Assembly (NCBI GenBank): GCA_002255905.1
Contig: NKIN01000003.1
Coordinates: forward strand, 409,925 to 473,924
DNA: 64,000 nt
Origin: Burkholderiales bacterium PBB1
GTDB taxonomy: Bacteria > Pseudomonadota > Gammaproteobacteria > Burkholderiales > Burkholderiaceae_C
Direction of reading: 5' to 3'
Positions 1-8,996 of this stretch are shown here, piece by piece. A program made the translations under genes and the position numbers. The first letter of the stretch is position 1. Each line of letters starts with the position of its first letter. Under the pieces are notes generated by a model, which was not told the DNA's origin, searched no databases, and saw only the letters and a program-made list of their open reading frames with translations.

Positions 1-481
1 GAGGGATGCGGACATGGTCTTCATCGAAATCTCCTTGAGAGGCCCGGCTGTGACACGCCGAGCAGTTGGACGCGCTCCTGATGGACGCTCGTTTCCAGGC
101 GTCGGTGGGTACCTCGTCGTGCTGGCGGAGGAACCAGGCAGAGCGTGTGATGCGGTCTTCGGGTGGCGCCGTCAGGCCGTGGCGCGTGCCCGCATTCCGG
201 CTCAGCCAGGTCGATATCTCCTTGGCCGTGGCAGCATCGAGCGAGGCATCGGTGCCGAAGTGGCGAGGCAGGTTGCTCATCAGCCGTTGCCACGATGCCG
301 CGGGCAGCAAGCCGGGTGGATAGGCGATGTGGCAGGCCGCGCACTCCTGCTGATAGGCCGGGGGCGCCGAGTTGACTGCGTAGCGCATGCCACCCTCGGC
401 CTGCGCGTTCGGCAGGCCGCTCAGTGCGGAGACCACCAGCAGCAGCGCTGCCATGATGCGTAGAGTGAACTGTCGGTGCAT
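1..481 (-). CDS. Diheme cytochrome c (DHC family), 3' end cut by window edge
   Basis: Reading leftward from the ATG at 481, the frame stays open to base 1 for 160 codons. The protein starts with a Sec signal peptide (hydrophobic core about residues 10-24, AQA-like cleavage near 28). It carries two c-type heme motifs, CAACH (47-51) and CSACH (140-144). The last visible residues, GDFDEDHVRIP, match the usual C-terminus of DHC proteins, so only a few residues seem to be missing. DHC is a periplasmic electron carrier known to donate electrons to SHP, whose gene lies 41 bp upstream on the same strand. A cytochrome b561-type membrane partner usually follows and would lie outside the window. The family call is strong; the physiological electron acceptor is not shown by the sequence. 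Confidence 0.85.
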   Translation of the reverse strand, partial: MHRQFTLRIMAALLLVVSALSGLPNAQAEGGMRYAVNSAPPAYQQECAACHIAYPPGLLPAASWQRLMSNLPRHFGTDASLDAATAKEISTWLSRNAGTRHGLTAPPEDRITRSAWFLRQHDEVPTDAWKRASIRSASNCSACHSRASQGDFDEDHVRIP

Positions 482-522
482 GTTGATCGGTCGAGACGGC
501 TGTTGAACATTGAGTGCGGCGG

Positions 523-930
523 TCAACGCTTCAGCGTCAGCAGCCAGCTGAGCACATCGGCCTTCTCGCCGGCCGTGCACTCGCGGCCCACGACGTCGTT
601 GCAGTTGCGGCGAAACCATTTCTCTGCCTTGGCCGGGTTCGTGAATCGCTCTGCATGCGCCGCTGGGGCCAGCGGCGCGATCACCTTGCCGGTCGAGGCG
701 TGCTTGCCTTCTTGCGTGGGTGTGATGCCGTGGCAAGACGAGCAACTCCACTCGCGGCCGTGCGGCCCGGTGAAGAAGGCCCGCCCGCGCTCGGGCGACG
801 CCGCCGCACCTGCCTGCGCGCTGTAGCCCGCCAGCAGTTCGGCCGGCGTGGCCGCTCTGGCGCCCGAGACCGCTGCAATTGCGCAGACGACCATGGCGAT
901 CAGATGTCGAGTTCCTGGGGTGGTGTTCAT
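523..930 (-). CDS. SHP-type monoheme cytochrome c (DUF1924)
   Basis: This is a 135-residue periplasmic cytochrome c. A signal peptide ends near ARA (24-26) and one heme motif, CSSCH, lies at 63-67. The C-terminal half holds an RRNCNDVVGREC stretch (108-118). In the Rhodobacter sphaeroides heme protein SHP, an asparagine in this region is the unusual sixth heme ligand with a disulfide close by. N109 or N111 with C110/C118 is consistent with that, but the exact ligand is inferred. SHP binds oxygen and small ligands and is reduced by the diheme DHC, here encoded directly downstream. The ATG at 930 is preferred over an upstream in-frame start because AGGGAAA sits just before it and the signal peptide begins there. 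Confidence 0.87.
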   Translation of the reverse strand: MNTTPGTRHLIAMVVCAIAAVSGARAATPAELLAGYSAQAGAAASPERGRAFFTGPHGREWSCSSCHGITPTQEGKHASTGKVIAPLAPAAHAERFTNPAKAEKWFRRNCNDVVGRECTAGEKADVLSWLLTLKR

Positions 931-1102
931 GGTGTTTCCCTGGCAGCCATGTTCAGGCGGCCGCCTTAGGGATTTCTTACCGCGGCACATGCCCTCTGCT
1001 CTCTGCCCGCTGATCAGGCAGCCCTCAGACTGCCGTTGCAGACTCGACAGGCGCTCCCTTCATCAACGGCACACTTGGACATCCCCTGTGAACCTGACAC
1101 CC

Positions 1103-2056
1103 ATGAGGCTTTCCACCTACACCGACGATTCAGAAGACTCACCCGCCCGCTTGAACGAGCGCGCGGCAGCTGCCTCGCGCAGCACCTGGGTGAGCGTGGC
1201 CGTCAACCTGCTGCTCTCCACCATCCAGATCGCGGTGGGCGTCATGTCGAAGTCGCAGGGCCTGATTGCCGATGGCATCCATTCGTTGTCCGATCTGGTG
1301 TCCGACTTCATCGTGCTGCTGGCCGGACATCACAGCCGCAAGGATGCTGACGATGAGCATCCGTATGGCCACCAGCGCTTCGAAACCGCCGCGTCGCTGG
1401 CCCTGGGCGCGCTGCTGCTGGCCGTTGGGGCGGGCATGTTGTGGTCGGCGGTGACCAAGCTCCAGTCGCCGGAGTCGGTGCCCACGGTGCACACCGTGGC
1501 GCTGTGGGTGGCTGGGGGTGCACTGGTGGCGAAGGAGGCGCTGTTTCGCTACATGCTGGCGGTGGCCAAGCGCGTCAAGTCGAGCATGCTGGTGGCCAAT
1601 GCCTGGCATGCGCGCTCGGATGCCGCATCGTCACTGGTGGTGGGTGTGGGCATCGTCGGCAACCTGGCGGGCTACCCGATCCTGGATCCGATCGCCGCAG
1701 CGATCGTGGGCTTCATGATCGTGCGCATGGGGTGGTCGTTCGGATGGGACGCCCTGCACGACCTGATGGACCGCGCGGTCGACGAACAGGAGGTCGAGGC
1801 GATCCGCCAGACGCTGGCCGACACCCCGGGCATCCGTGGCGTGCACGACTTGCGCACCCGCAAGATGGGCGACATGATCGTCGTCGATGCGCACATCGAG
1901 GTCGATGGGCAACTCACCGTCGAGGCCGGCCACGAGATCACGGTCGCCGCGCGGGATCGGGTCCTGCAGCGCCATCGGGTGCTCACACTGATGACGCACC
2001 TGGACCCGTGGCGCCGGCCGGATGCGAATCAACCGACGGTGTTGCCATCCCCCTGA
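1103..2056 (+). CDS. Cation diffusion facilitator family metal efflux transporter
   Basis: The 317-residue protein belongs to the CDF family of proton-driven divalent metal exporters (FieF/MamB-like) of the inner membrane. Visible features are the metal-site helix DGIHSLSDLVSD, the HPYGH loop, the second metal-site helix HARSDAASS, about six transmembrane segments, and a C-terminal cytoplasmic ferredoxin-like domain with HDLRTRKMGD. I chose the ATG of MRLSTYTDD; a GTG five codons upstream at 1088 is possible, and neither has a good Shine-Dalgarno sequence. Zn, Fe, Co or Ni could be the substrate and cannot be resolved here. Its last 28 bp overlap the end of the convergent DUF2007 gene. Confidence 0.9.
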   Translation: MRLSTYTDDSEDSPARLNERAAAASRSTWVSVAVNLLLSTIQIAVGVMSKSQGLIADGIHSLSDLVSDFIVLLAGHHSRKDADDEHPYGHQRFETAASLALGALLLAVGAGMLWSAVTKLQSPESVPTVHTVALWVAGGALVAKEALFRYMLAVAKRVKSSMLVANAWHARSDAASSLVVGVGIVGNLAGYPILDPIAAAIVGFMIVRMGWSFGWDALHDLMDRAVDEQEVEAIRQTLADTPGIRGVHDLRTRKMGDMIVVDAHIEVDGQLTVEAGHEITVAARDRVLQRHRVLTLMTHLDPWRRPDANQPTVLPSP

Positions 2057-2355
2057 GGCATCGCCGCGCCGCAGTTCCAGCATTGCTCGAACGGGCCGTC
2101 GATCAGCTCCCGGCAGTCGGTGCACCACCAATGCCGCGACACCGGCGCGCGCAGTTCGTCGAGCAACCGCTCGGCCCGCTCGAAATTGTCGGCATCGGTC
2201 AGCCACAGTTCGGGCAGCGCCTGATCGGGTGGCACCTGCCCCGCCAGGCTGCTGTTGTAGGCGCGCTGGATCGTCGTGGGCACGCCGGCGTGGCACAGCA
2301 TGTCAGCCCACAGCGTGGCGATGGCCAGATTCGGAGCGGTGGTCAGCCTTTTCAT
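2029..2355 (-). CDS. DUF2007 domain protein with C-terminal zinc ribbon
   Basis: The 108-residue protein opens with MKRLTTAPNLAIATLWADML, the typical start of a DUF2007 (PII-like fold, putative signal-transducing) domain. It ends with a zinc ribbon made of two CxxC pairs (WWCTDC and QCWNCG). The family's function is unknown and no ligand is established. The start at 2355 fits the family; the frame extends a further 17 codons upstream to an ATG at 2406, but that stretch looks unlike the family. The gene converges on and overlaps the end of the CDF transporter gene, so transcription of the two may interfere. Confidence 0.75.
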   Translation of the reverse strand: MKRLTTAPNLAIATLWADMLCHAGVPTTIQRAYNSSLAGQVPPDQALPELWLTDADNFERAERLLDELRAPVSRHWWCTDCRELIDGPFEQCWNCGAAMPQGDGNTVG

Positions 2356-2428
2356 GTGAAACACCCGGTCGTGTGATGGCAGCTGGCTTCGGGCACGATA
2401 GCGCACCTCACTTTTTCGGAGCCCTCAG

Positions 2429-3433
2429 ATGTCCGCTGCACCTGCGTGTACCACCCGCGCCATCCGCATCGATCAACCCGGCGGGCCGGAGGCCATGCGG
2501 CTGGTCGAGGTGCCGATCGGCGAGCCCGGGCCGGGTGAGATCCGCATACGCCACCAGGCCTGTGGCCTCAACTTCATCGATGTGTACCACCGCACGGCGC
2601 TGTATCCGCTGCCGCTGCCGGCCGGGCTGGGCATGGAAGGTGCCGGCGTCGTCGAGGCCGTGGGCGAGGGGGTGACCCACCTGCGCGCAGGCGATCGCGC
2701 CGCGTATGCCAGCACGCCGCCGGGCAGTTACTGCGAAGCGCGCGTCATGCCCGCCAAGTGCGTGGTCAAGCTGCCCGACGGTATCGATGTCGAGACCGCT
2801 GCGGCGATGATGCTCAAGGGCCTGACGGCGCAGTACCTGCTGAAAAAGACGCTGCCGCAGGGCGGTCTGCAGCCCGGCGACTTCATCCTGTTCCACGCCG
2901 CGGCAGGCGGGGTCGGTTTGATCGCCTGCCAGTGGGCGCGCGCACTCGGCTTGCAGTTGATCGGCACCGCCGGCAGCGACGAGAAGTGCGCGCTGGCGCT
3001 GCAAAACGGCGCCGTGCACGCGATCAACTACCGGCGCGAGGATTTCGTGGCCCGGGTGAAGGACATCACCGGCGGCCGCGGTGTGAAGGTGGTCTATGAC
3101 TCGGTGGGGCTCGACACCTTCGAGAAGTCGCTCGACGTGCTGCAGCCCTTTGGCCTGCTGGCCAATTTCGGCAACGCCTCGGGCAAGGCACCGCCGGTGG
3201 AGCTGGGCGTGCTGGCGGCCAAGGGGTCGTTGTACGTGACGCGGCCGACGCTGTTCACCCACATCGCCACGCGCGAGGCCACCCAGGCGATGGCCGACGA
3301 CCTGTTCGCGGTGGTTGCGAGTGGCGCGGTGAAGATCCCGGTGGAGCGCCGTTATGCGCTGGCCGATGCGGCGCAGGCCCACCGCGATCTGGAAGCCCGG
3401 CTGACGACGGGGTGCAGCATCCTGCTGCCCTGA
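2429..3433 (+). CDS. qorA: NADPH:quinone oxidoreductase (zeta-crystallin type)
   Basis: This is a 334-residue medium-chain dehydrogenase/reductase without the catalytic zinc ligands, closely patterned on E. coli QorA. Recognisable blocks are NFIDVYHRTALYP, LGMEGAGVVEAVGEGV, the NADPH-binding HAAAGGVGLIACQWARALG, NYRREDFVARVKDITGG and KGSLYVTRPTL. The enzyme reduces quinones with NADPH in the cytoplasm. The gene stands alone between the divergent DUF2007 gene and the convergent lspA. Length is normal for the family (about 325). The ATG at 2429 is the natural start, with only weak upstream purines. Confidence 0.93.
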   Translation: MSAAPACTTRAIRIDQPGGPEAMRLVEVPIGEPGPGEIRIRHQACGLNFIDVYHRTALYPLPLPAGLGMEGAGVVEAVGEGVTHLRAGDRAAYASTPPGSYCEARVMPAKCVVKLPDGIDVETAAAMMLKGLTAQYLLKKTLPQGGLQPGDFILFHAAAGGVGLIACQWARALGLQLIGTAGSDEKCALALQNGAVHAINYRREDFVARVKDITGGRGVKVVYDSVGLDTFEKSLDVLQPFGLLANFGNASGKAPPVELGVLAAKGSLYVTRPTLFTHIATREATQAMADDLFAVVASGAVKIPVERRYALADAAQAHRDLEARLTTGCSILLP

Positions 3434-3450
3434 GCCGGGTGCTGGCGGGT

Positions 3451-3963
3451 TCAGCCGCGGCGCACGCGCAGCACCTCGTCGACGATCAGCAGCACCGCGC
3501 CGACGGTGATCGCGCTGTCGGCGAGGTTGAAGCTGGGGAAGTAGCCCCCGTGGAACATCGGGGCCAGCCAATCCCAGTGGAACTGCAGGAAATCGATCAC
3601 GTGCCCGTGCAGCAGGCGGTCGATCACGTTACCCAGTGCACCGCCGAGGATCAGCGACAGTGCCAGACTGAACAGACGCTGCCCACCGTGGCTTTTCAAC
3701 ATCCAGACGATGGCCACGGTGGCCACCATCCCGAGTGCGACGAAGAACCAGCGCTGCCACCCGGAGGCGTCTGCCAGAAAGCTGAAGGCGGCGCCCGGGT
3801 TGTGCACCCGAACCAGGTTGAAGAACGAGGTGACGGTGTGGCTGTCACCGAGTTCGAAGCTGCCGATGATCAGCGTCTTGGTGATTTGATCCGACAAGAT
3901 GATCAGCAGCGCCAGGCCCAGCCAGGGGAGCAGGCTCGAGCCCGAAGCGTTCTTGGCGGCCAT
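3451..3963 (-). CDS. lspA: Lipoprotein signal peptidase (signal peptidase II)
   Basis: LspA cleaves signal peptides from diacylglyceryl-modified prolipoproteins in the inner membrane. The 170-residue product has four transmembrane segments, the NPGAAFS motif (55-61), and the catalytic aspartate pair in HVIDF (D124) and FNLAD (D149). The ATG at 3963 lies one base after the ileS stop codon, so the two genes are translationally coupled. An open frame continues upstream inside ileS, but an N-terminal extension would be unlike the family. ileS-lspA is a standard proteobacterial pair. Substrates in this window include the lipoprotein hemoglobin at 27.9 kb. Confidence 0.96.
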   Translation of the reverse strand: MAAKNASGSSLLPWLGLALLIILSDQITKTLIIGSFELGDSHTVTSFFNLVRVHNPGAAFSFLADASGWQRWFFVALGMVATVAIVWMLKSHGGQRLFSLALSLILGGALGNVIDRLLHGHVIDFLQFHWDWLAPMFHGGYFPSFNLADSAITVGAVLLIVDEVLRVRRG

Positions 3964-3964
3964 C

Positions 3965-6844
3965 TCAGGCCACGCGGCGGACTTCGCCGTCACCGTAGAG
4001 GTTGCTGGTGCAGCGGCCGCAGATCGTCGGATGGGCAGCGTCTTGGCCCACGTCGTCACGGTAGTGCCAGCAGCGCTCGCACTTCGGTGCTTTCGATGGC
4101 ACCACGCTGACCGCCAACTCGGGGCCAGCGTTCAAATGCGCCTCAGAGGTGATCGTGACGAACTTCAACCCGTCGGCCAGTGACACCAGCAGCGCATGAT
4201 CATCGGCACCCGCAGTGATCGCAATCGAAGCCTGCAGTGACGAGCCGAGCTGACCCGCGGCACGCACGGCTTCGATCTGCTTGTTGGCGAACTCGCGGAT
4301 CTCGCGGATGCGCGACCACTTTGCCAGCAGTGCGTCATCGGCCCAGGCCGCGGTGTCGCTGTAGGTCTCGATGAAGATCGACGACGACCGGCCCGGCGCG
4401 AAGATCGGCCAGGCCTCTTCGGCGGTGAAGCTGAGGAACGGCGCCATCCAGCGCAGCATCGCGTTCGTGATGTGCCAGAGCGCGGTCTGCGCACTGCGAC
4501 GTGCCAGGCTCTTCGGTGCCGTGGTGTACAGACGATCCTTCAGCACGTCGAGGTAGAACGCGCCGAGGTCCTCGCTGCAATAGACCTGCAGCTTGGCCAC
4601 CACCGGGTGGAACTCATACACCTCGTAGTGCGCCAGCACCTCGGCCTGGAACTGCGCCGCGCGGGCCAGGGCGTAGCGGTCGATCTCCAGCAGCTCCCCA
4701 AGCGGAACCGCATCCTTCGACACATCGAAGTCGCTGGTGTTTGCGAGCAGGAAGCGCAGCGTGTTGCGGATGCGCCTGTAGCCATCGACCACGCGCGCGA
4801 GGATCTTGTCGTCGATGTTCAGGTCGCCCGAGTAGTCGGTGCTGGCCACCCACAGCCGCACGATCTCGGCGCCCAGCTTGTCGCTGACCGACTGCGGTGC
4901 CACCACGTTGCCCAGCGACTTGCTCATCTTGCGGCCCTGGCCATCGGTGGCGAAGCCGTGCGTCAGCAGGCCCTTGTAGGGCGCGTGGTCTTCGATCGCG
5001 CAGGCGATCAGCAGCGACGAATGGAACCAGCCGCGGTGCTGGTCGTGGCCTTCGAGGTAGAGGTCGGCCTCGGGGCCCTCGGCCTGACCCGCACCTTGGT
5101 GCGAGCCCCGCAGCACGTGGTTGAAGGTGCTGCCCGAGTCGAACCACACATCGAGGATGTCGTTGCTCTTGGTGTAGTGCGCAGCGTCGTCGCCCAGCCA
5201 GTCGCGCGGATCGAGTTGCGACCACGCTTCGACGCCGCCTTGCTCGACCAGCGTGGCCGCGCGGTCCATCAGCGCCAGCGTGTCCGGGTGCAGTTCGCCG
5301 CTGTCCTGGTGCAGGAAGAACGGCAGCGGCACGCCCCAGTTGCGCTGGCGGCTGATGCACCAGTCGGGCCGGTTGGCGATCATGTCGCGCAGCCGGGCCC
5401 GGCCGTTCTCGGGGTAGAACGTGGTCGCGTCGATGGCAGCCAGCGCGCTCTGGCGCAGCGTCTGCGGCGCCGGGTCGGTGGCGAACACGCCGGCGGTGTC
5501 GGTGGTCGCCTCGTCCATGCGCACGAACCACTGCGCGGCGGCGCGGTAGATCACCGGTGTCTTGTGTCGCCAGCAGTGCGGGTAGCTGTGCTGGAAGGTG
5601 GCGGTGGCGAGCAGGCGACCCGCATCACGGAGCGCATCGATGATGACGGCGCAGGCCTTCCAGATGTGCTGCCCGCCGAACAACGGCAGGCCTGCGTCGT
5701 AGACCCCGCTGCCGGTGACCGGGTTCAGGATGGCGTCGATCGCCATGCCGTGCGCGACGCAGGACCGGAAGTCCTCCACGCCGTAGGCCGGTGCCGCATG
5801 CACGAGGCCGGTGCCGTCGTCGGCAGTGGCGTAGTCGGCGAGGTAGACGGGGCTCAGACGGTCGTAGCCCGCATCGACATGGGCGAGCGGGTGGCGGAAG
5901 TGGATGCCGTCGAGCTTCTCGCCCAGCGCGGTGGCGATCACGCTGCCTTGCACACCGTAGCGCTTCAGACTGTCTTCGACACGCGCCGAGGCCAGCAGCA
6001 GCAGGCCGCGTTCGGTGTCAACCAGGCTGTACTCGAGCGCCGGGTTCAGGTTCAGCGCCTGGTTGGCAGGGATGGTCCACGCGGTGGTGGTCCAGATCAC
6101 GGCGAACGCGTCCTTGGCCAGCGACGGCAGCCCGAATGCTGCGGCCAGCCGATCCGGCTCGGCGCACAGGAAGGCCACGTCCAGCGATTGCGAGCTCTTG
6201 TCGGCGTATTCGATCTCGAACTCGGCCAGTGACGAGCCACAGTCGAAGCACCAGTAGACGGGCTTCAAGCCCCGGTAGACGTAGCCGCGCTCCATCACGC
6301 GCTTCAGCGTGCGGATCTCGCCGGCCTCGTTGCCGAAGTCCATCGTGCGGTAGGGGTGCGCCCAGTCGGCCAGCACGCCCAGGCGCTTGAAGTCGGCCAT
6401 CTGCTGCGCGATCTGCTCGGTCGCATACGCACGGCTCTTGGCCTGTACCTCGGCGCGCGGCAGCTTGCGGCCGTGGGTCTTCTCGATCTGGTTCTCGATC
6501 GGCAAGCCGTGGCAATCCCAGCCGGGGACGTAGGTCGCGTCCAGGCCTTTCAGCTGGCGCGCCTTGACGATCATGTCCTTCAACACCTTGTTGACCGCGT
6601 GGCCGATGTGGATCTGGCCATTGGCATACGGCGGGCCATCGTGCAGCACGAACTTCGGCGCGCCACAACGGGCCTCGCGCAAGCGCTGGTAGGTGCCGGC
6701 GTCCTCCCACTGCTTGACCCAGGCTGGTTCACGCTTGGGCAGGTCGCCGCGCATCGGGAACGGCGTGTCCGGCAGGTTCAGCGTGGCACGCAGGCCCGAG
6801 GTGTCGGCACCCGGGGCGTTGGCAGAGGACTTTTCGGTGGACAT
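3965..6844 (-). CDS. ileS: Isoleucyl-tRNA synthetase
   Basis: This 959-residue class I aminoacyl-tRNA synthetase charges tRNA-Ile in the cytoplasm. It shows the HIGH-type motif [12 protein letters not shown] (71-82), the large CP1 editing domain, the KMSKS loop [10 protein letters not shown] near residue 636, the anticodon-binding domain, and a C-terminal zinc finger (CERCW...CGRC, about 921-946). Length and domain order match bacterial IleS of the E. coli type. It is the first gene of ileS-lspA. Unlike many proteobacteria, no ribF gene lies directly upstream, only a 361-bp non-coding stretch. No T-box leader is visible, as expected outside Firmicutes. Confidence 0.98.
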   Translation of the reverse strand: MSTEKSSANAPGADTSGLRATLNLPDTPFPMRGDLPKREPAWVKQWEDAGTYQRLREARCGAPKFVLHDGPPYANGQIHIGHAVNKVLKDMIVKARQLKGLDATYVPGWDCHGLPIENQIEKTHGRKLPRAEVQAKSRAYATEQIAQQMADFKRLGVLADWAHPYRTMDFGNEAGEIRTLKRVMERGYVYRGLKPVYWCFDCGSSLAEFEIEYADKSSQSLDVAFLCAEPDRLAAAFGLPSLAKDAFAVIWTTTAWTIPANQALNLNPALEYSLVDTERGLLLLASARVEDSLKRYGVQGSVIATALGEKLDGIHFRHPLAHVDAGYDRLSPVYLADYATADDGTGLVHAAPAYGVEDFRSCVAHGMAIDAILNPVTGSGVYDAGLPLFGGQHIWKACAVIIDALRDAGRLLATATFQHSYPHCWRHKTPVIYRAAAQWFVRMDEATTDTAGVFATDPAPQTLRQSALAAIDATTFYPENGRARLRDMIANRPDWCISRQRNWGVPLPFFLHQDSGELHPDTLALMDRAATLVEQGGVEAWSQLDPRDWLGDDAAHYTKSNDILDVWFDSGSTFNHVLRGSHQGAGQAEGPEADLYLEGHDQHRGWFHSSLLIACAIEDHAPYKGLLTHGFATDGQGRKMSKSLGNVVAPQSVSDKLGAEIVRLWVASTDYSGDLNIDDKILARVVDGYRRIRNTLRFLLANTSDFDVSKDAVPLGELLEIDRYALARAAQFQAEVLAHYEVYEFHPVVAKLQVYCSEDLGAFYLDVLKDRLYTTAPKSLARRSAQTALWHITNAMLRWMAPFLSFTAEEAWPIFAPGRSSSIFIETYSDTAAWADDALLAKWSRIREIREFANKQIEAVRAAGQLGSSLQASIAITAGADDHALLVSLADGLKFVTITSEAHLNAGPELAVSVVPSKAPKCERCWHYRDDVGQDAAHPTICGRCTSNLYGDGEVRRVA

Positions 6845-7205
6845 GCTGAGATCTCGACAGGTGGCATTCGCGCCATGCGCGGGGTCAACAGACAGGAGGG
6901 TGAGGCCGCCGGGACGGTGCCCAACGACCGGGCACTCATCTCGCCTGGCGGCAGCGGCAGTCGGCTCGCACGCCGGGCCGCAGCGTCAAATTCGATCGCG
7001 CGAGGTCTGCCGGTGCGTGGCGCCGTGCGCGTTGAACGCGAGGCGAGCAAGGAAGCGCAAATGCATGGGTGCATTCTACCGGCCGGGTCCTTGGCCTTTG
7101 CGCACAGCCTTGCATACAGAATACCGGGCGCGATCGAGGGTGCAGCAGCCGCCATGGCGGGACACTGCGCCCCGGCCGTGATCACAGCCACCACCTGACC
7201 TTGCC
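6845..7205. other. 361-bp intergenic region between divergent ileS and aspartoacylase-family gene
   Basis: No convincing gene is present. Short open frames here have no family resemblance and no ribosome-binding site. On the minus strand a TAGAAT element (forward ATTCTA, 7072-7077) could be a -10 box for ileS, although no good -35 is spaced from it. It would give a leader of about 220 nt. This is where ribF often sits in related genomes, and I could not see a ribF remnant. Confidence 0.5.
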
Positions 7206-8213
7206 ATGCCGAACGCCGAGCCCCTCAGCACCGCACCCTTCAACGTCGTCGGACTCCGGGCCGAGCACGCCGGGCCACGCCTGATCGTGCTGGGCGCGGT
7301 CCATGGCAACGAAGTCTGCGGGCCGCGCGCGATCGAGCGGGTGTGGGCCGAGTTCGGGGCCAAGCAGCTGACGCTGGTGCGTGGCAGCGTGTCGTTCGTG
7401 CCGATCACCAACCAGAAGGCCTACGAACTCGTGCGGCGCGAGGGGGATCGGAACCTCAACCGCAACCTCGGCCCGGTGGCACACCCGCAGGATTTCGAGG
7501 ACCGCGTCGCCAATGCGCTGTGTCCGTTGCTGGCGCAGCACGACGTGCTGATCGACCTGCATTCCTTCCACTCACCGGGTGAGCCGTTCGCGATGCTTGG
7601 CCCGACCAACAACGAAGGCACGCTCCAGCCCTTTGCGCTGGCCGCGCAGGAGGAGGCGTTGGCGGTGCGGCTGGGCCCACGGCGTCTGGTCGAAGGCTGG
7701 CTGGAAACCTATGCCGACGGCGTGGCAGCGCGCGTGCAGCGTGCCCAGCTGTCCGATGACCCGCGCAGTGCGCGGGCGAAGCTGCTCAACACCGATCCGC
7801 GCTATGGCATCGGCACCACCGAGTACATGCGCAGCGTCGGCGGCATGGCGATCACGCTGGAATGCGGCCAGCACGACGATCCGGCCGGGCCGGATGTGGC
7901 CTACCGGGCGATCATCCACACGCTCGCACATCTGCGCATGATCGACGTGCCAGCGCCCGCACCGCGCGGCGACATCGAGGTGCTGCGACTGCTCCACGTC
8001 ACCGATCGGCTGCATCCGGGCGACACCTTCGTCAAGCCCTGGGCCAGCTTCGATCCGGTGCAAGCGGGCGAGCCCATCGGCCACCGGCACGACGGCACCG
8101 TCGTCACCGCGCAGGGCGACGGCTACATCGTGTTCCCGAACACCAAGGCGCTGCCGGGCAACGAATGGTTTTATTTCGCGCGGCGCAGCGACCGTTCATT
8201 GAACCTTGGCTGA
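7206..8213 (+). CDS. Succinylglutamate desuccinylase/aspartoacylase family zinc hydrolase
   Basis: The 335-residue protein belongs to the AstE/AspA branch of the M14 carboxypeptidase-like zinc hydrolases. The first zinc motif is GAVHGNEVCGP (about residues 34-44) and the third ligand is in LIDLHSFHSP. ECGQHDDPAG lies toward the C-terminus, where the catalytic glutamate is expected. The family hydrolyses N-acylated amino acids such as succinylglutamate or N-acetylaspartate. There are no ast arginine-degradation genes next to it, so the substrate is unknown. The gene is followed after 57 bp by the ABC operon on the same strand and may be co-transcribed with it. Confidence 0.85.
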   Translation: MPNAEPLSTAPFNVVGLRAEHAGPRLIVLGAVHGNEVCGPRAIERVWAEFGAKQLTLVRGSVSFVPITNQKAYELVRREGDRNLNRNLGPVAHPQDFEDRVANALCPLLAQHDVLIDLHSFHSPGEPFAMLGPTNNEGTLQPFALAAQEEALAVRLGPRRLVEGWLETYADGVAARVQRAQLSDDPRSARAKLLNTDPRYGIGTTEYMRSVGGMAITLECGQHDDPAGPDVAYRAIIHTLAHLRMIDVPAPAPRGDIEVLRLLHVTDRLHPGDTFVKPWASFDPVQAGEPIGHRHDGTVVTAQGDGYIVFPNTKALPGNEWFYFARRSDRSLNLG

Positions 8214-8270
8214 GCGGGCTGCTCTCAACGAGGTGTCCGGCACCGGTCTTTCTGAATTGAAAGTTGTTGG

Positions 8271-8996
8271 GTGATTGAGGTTCAAGACCTGCGCTTCGCA
8301 TGGCCTGCGTCGTGGGGCCACGGCGCGGTGCCCGATTGCATTGTCATCGACAGGCTCACCATCGCGGCCGGCCGAACCGTGTTCCTGCACGGCCCGAGCG
8401 GTGGCGGCAAGAGCACGCTGCTCGGATTGATGGCGGGGGTCTTGCTGCCAAGTGCCGGTTCGGTGAGTCTGCTGGGCACCCGCTGGTCTGATCTGTCGGG
8501 CGCGCGACGCGACGCCTTTCGCGCCGATCACCTGGGCTACATCTTCCAGCAGTTCAATCTGCTGCCCTATCTCAGCGTGCTCGACAACGTGCTGCTGCCT
8601 TGCCGCTTCTCGGCCCTGCGCCGCGAGCGGGCCACGCTGGACGGTGGCGCTCCTGGCGCAGCGGCGCGTGACCTGCTTCAGCGGGTCGGTCTGGCAGAAG
8701 CGCTGTGGACGCGGCCCGCCTCCCAGTTGTCGGTCGGCCAGCAGCAGCGGGTGGCCGCGGCACGCGCGCTGATCGGCCGGCCCGAGGTGGTGATTGCCGA
8801 TGAGCCGACCTCGGCGCTCGACGCGGCCTTGCGCGATGGTTTCATGGACTTGCTGCTCGAGGCTTGCCGTTCGTCTGGTGGCACGCTGGTTTTCGTCAGC
8901 CACGACGAGCGCTTGGCAGCGCGCTTCGACGAACGGCTGTCGCTGTCGGACATCAACCGCGCCGCGTCATCCACCTCGGCCGAGGGCGCGGCATGA
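8271..8996 (+). CDS. ABC transporter ATP-binding protein (LolD/MacB-like)
   Basis: The 241-residue ATPase has Walker A GPSGGGKST (about 43-51), the Q-loop FQQFN, signature LSVGQQQRVAAARAL, Walker B VVIADEPTSALD and the H-loop FVSHDERLA. It is of the LolD/MacB type that pairs with FtsX-like permeases and usually does not import solutes. The start is a GTG at 8271, and the stop overlaps the permease start (ATGA), indicating translational coupling. With the next two genes it resembles Pseudomonas aeruginosa PA4064-PA4066, which rise under zinc limitation. That match is from memory of gene order and family, and the function is not established. Confidence 0.92.
   Translation: MIEVQDLRFAWPASWGHGAVPDCIVIDRLTIAAGRTVFLHGPSGGGKSTLLGLMAGVLLPSAGSVSLLGTRWSDLSGARRDAFRADHLGYIFQQFNLLPYLSVLDNVLLPCRFSALRRERATLDGGAPGAAARDLLQRVGLAEALWTRPASQLSVGQQQRVAAARALIGRPEVVIADEPTSALDAALRDGFMDLLLEACRSSGGTLVFVSHDERLAARFDERLSLSDINRAASSTSAEGAA

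Noticed and set aside
4472-6232. A 586-codon open frame opposite ileS
   Set aside because: Shadow of ileS; low-complexity Val/Arg/His composition and no start site.
6778-7194. A possible 138-residue gene upstream of ileS
   Set aside because: No ribosome-binding site and no similarity to ribF or other families; it also runs into the ileS start.
6845-7205. T-box leader before ileS
   Set aside because: No specifier stem or T-box sequence; the system is essentially absent from Betaproteobacteria.
8214-8270. Zur operator before the ABC operon
   Set aside because: No inverted repeat resembling a Zur site in the 57-bp spacer.
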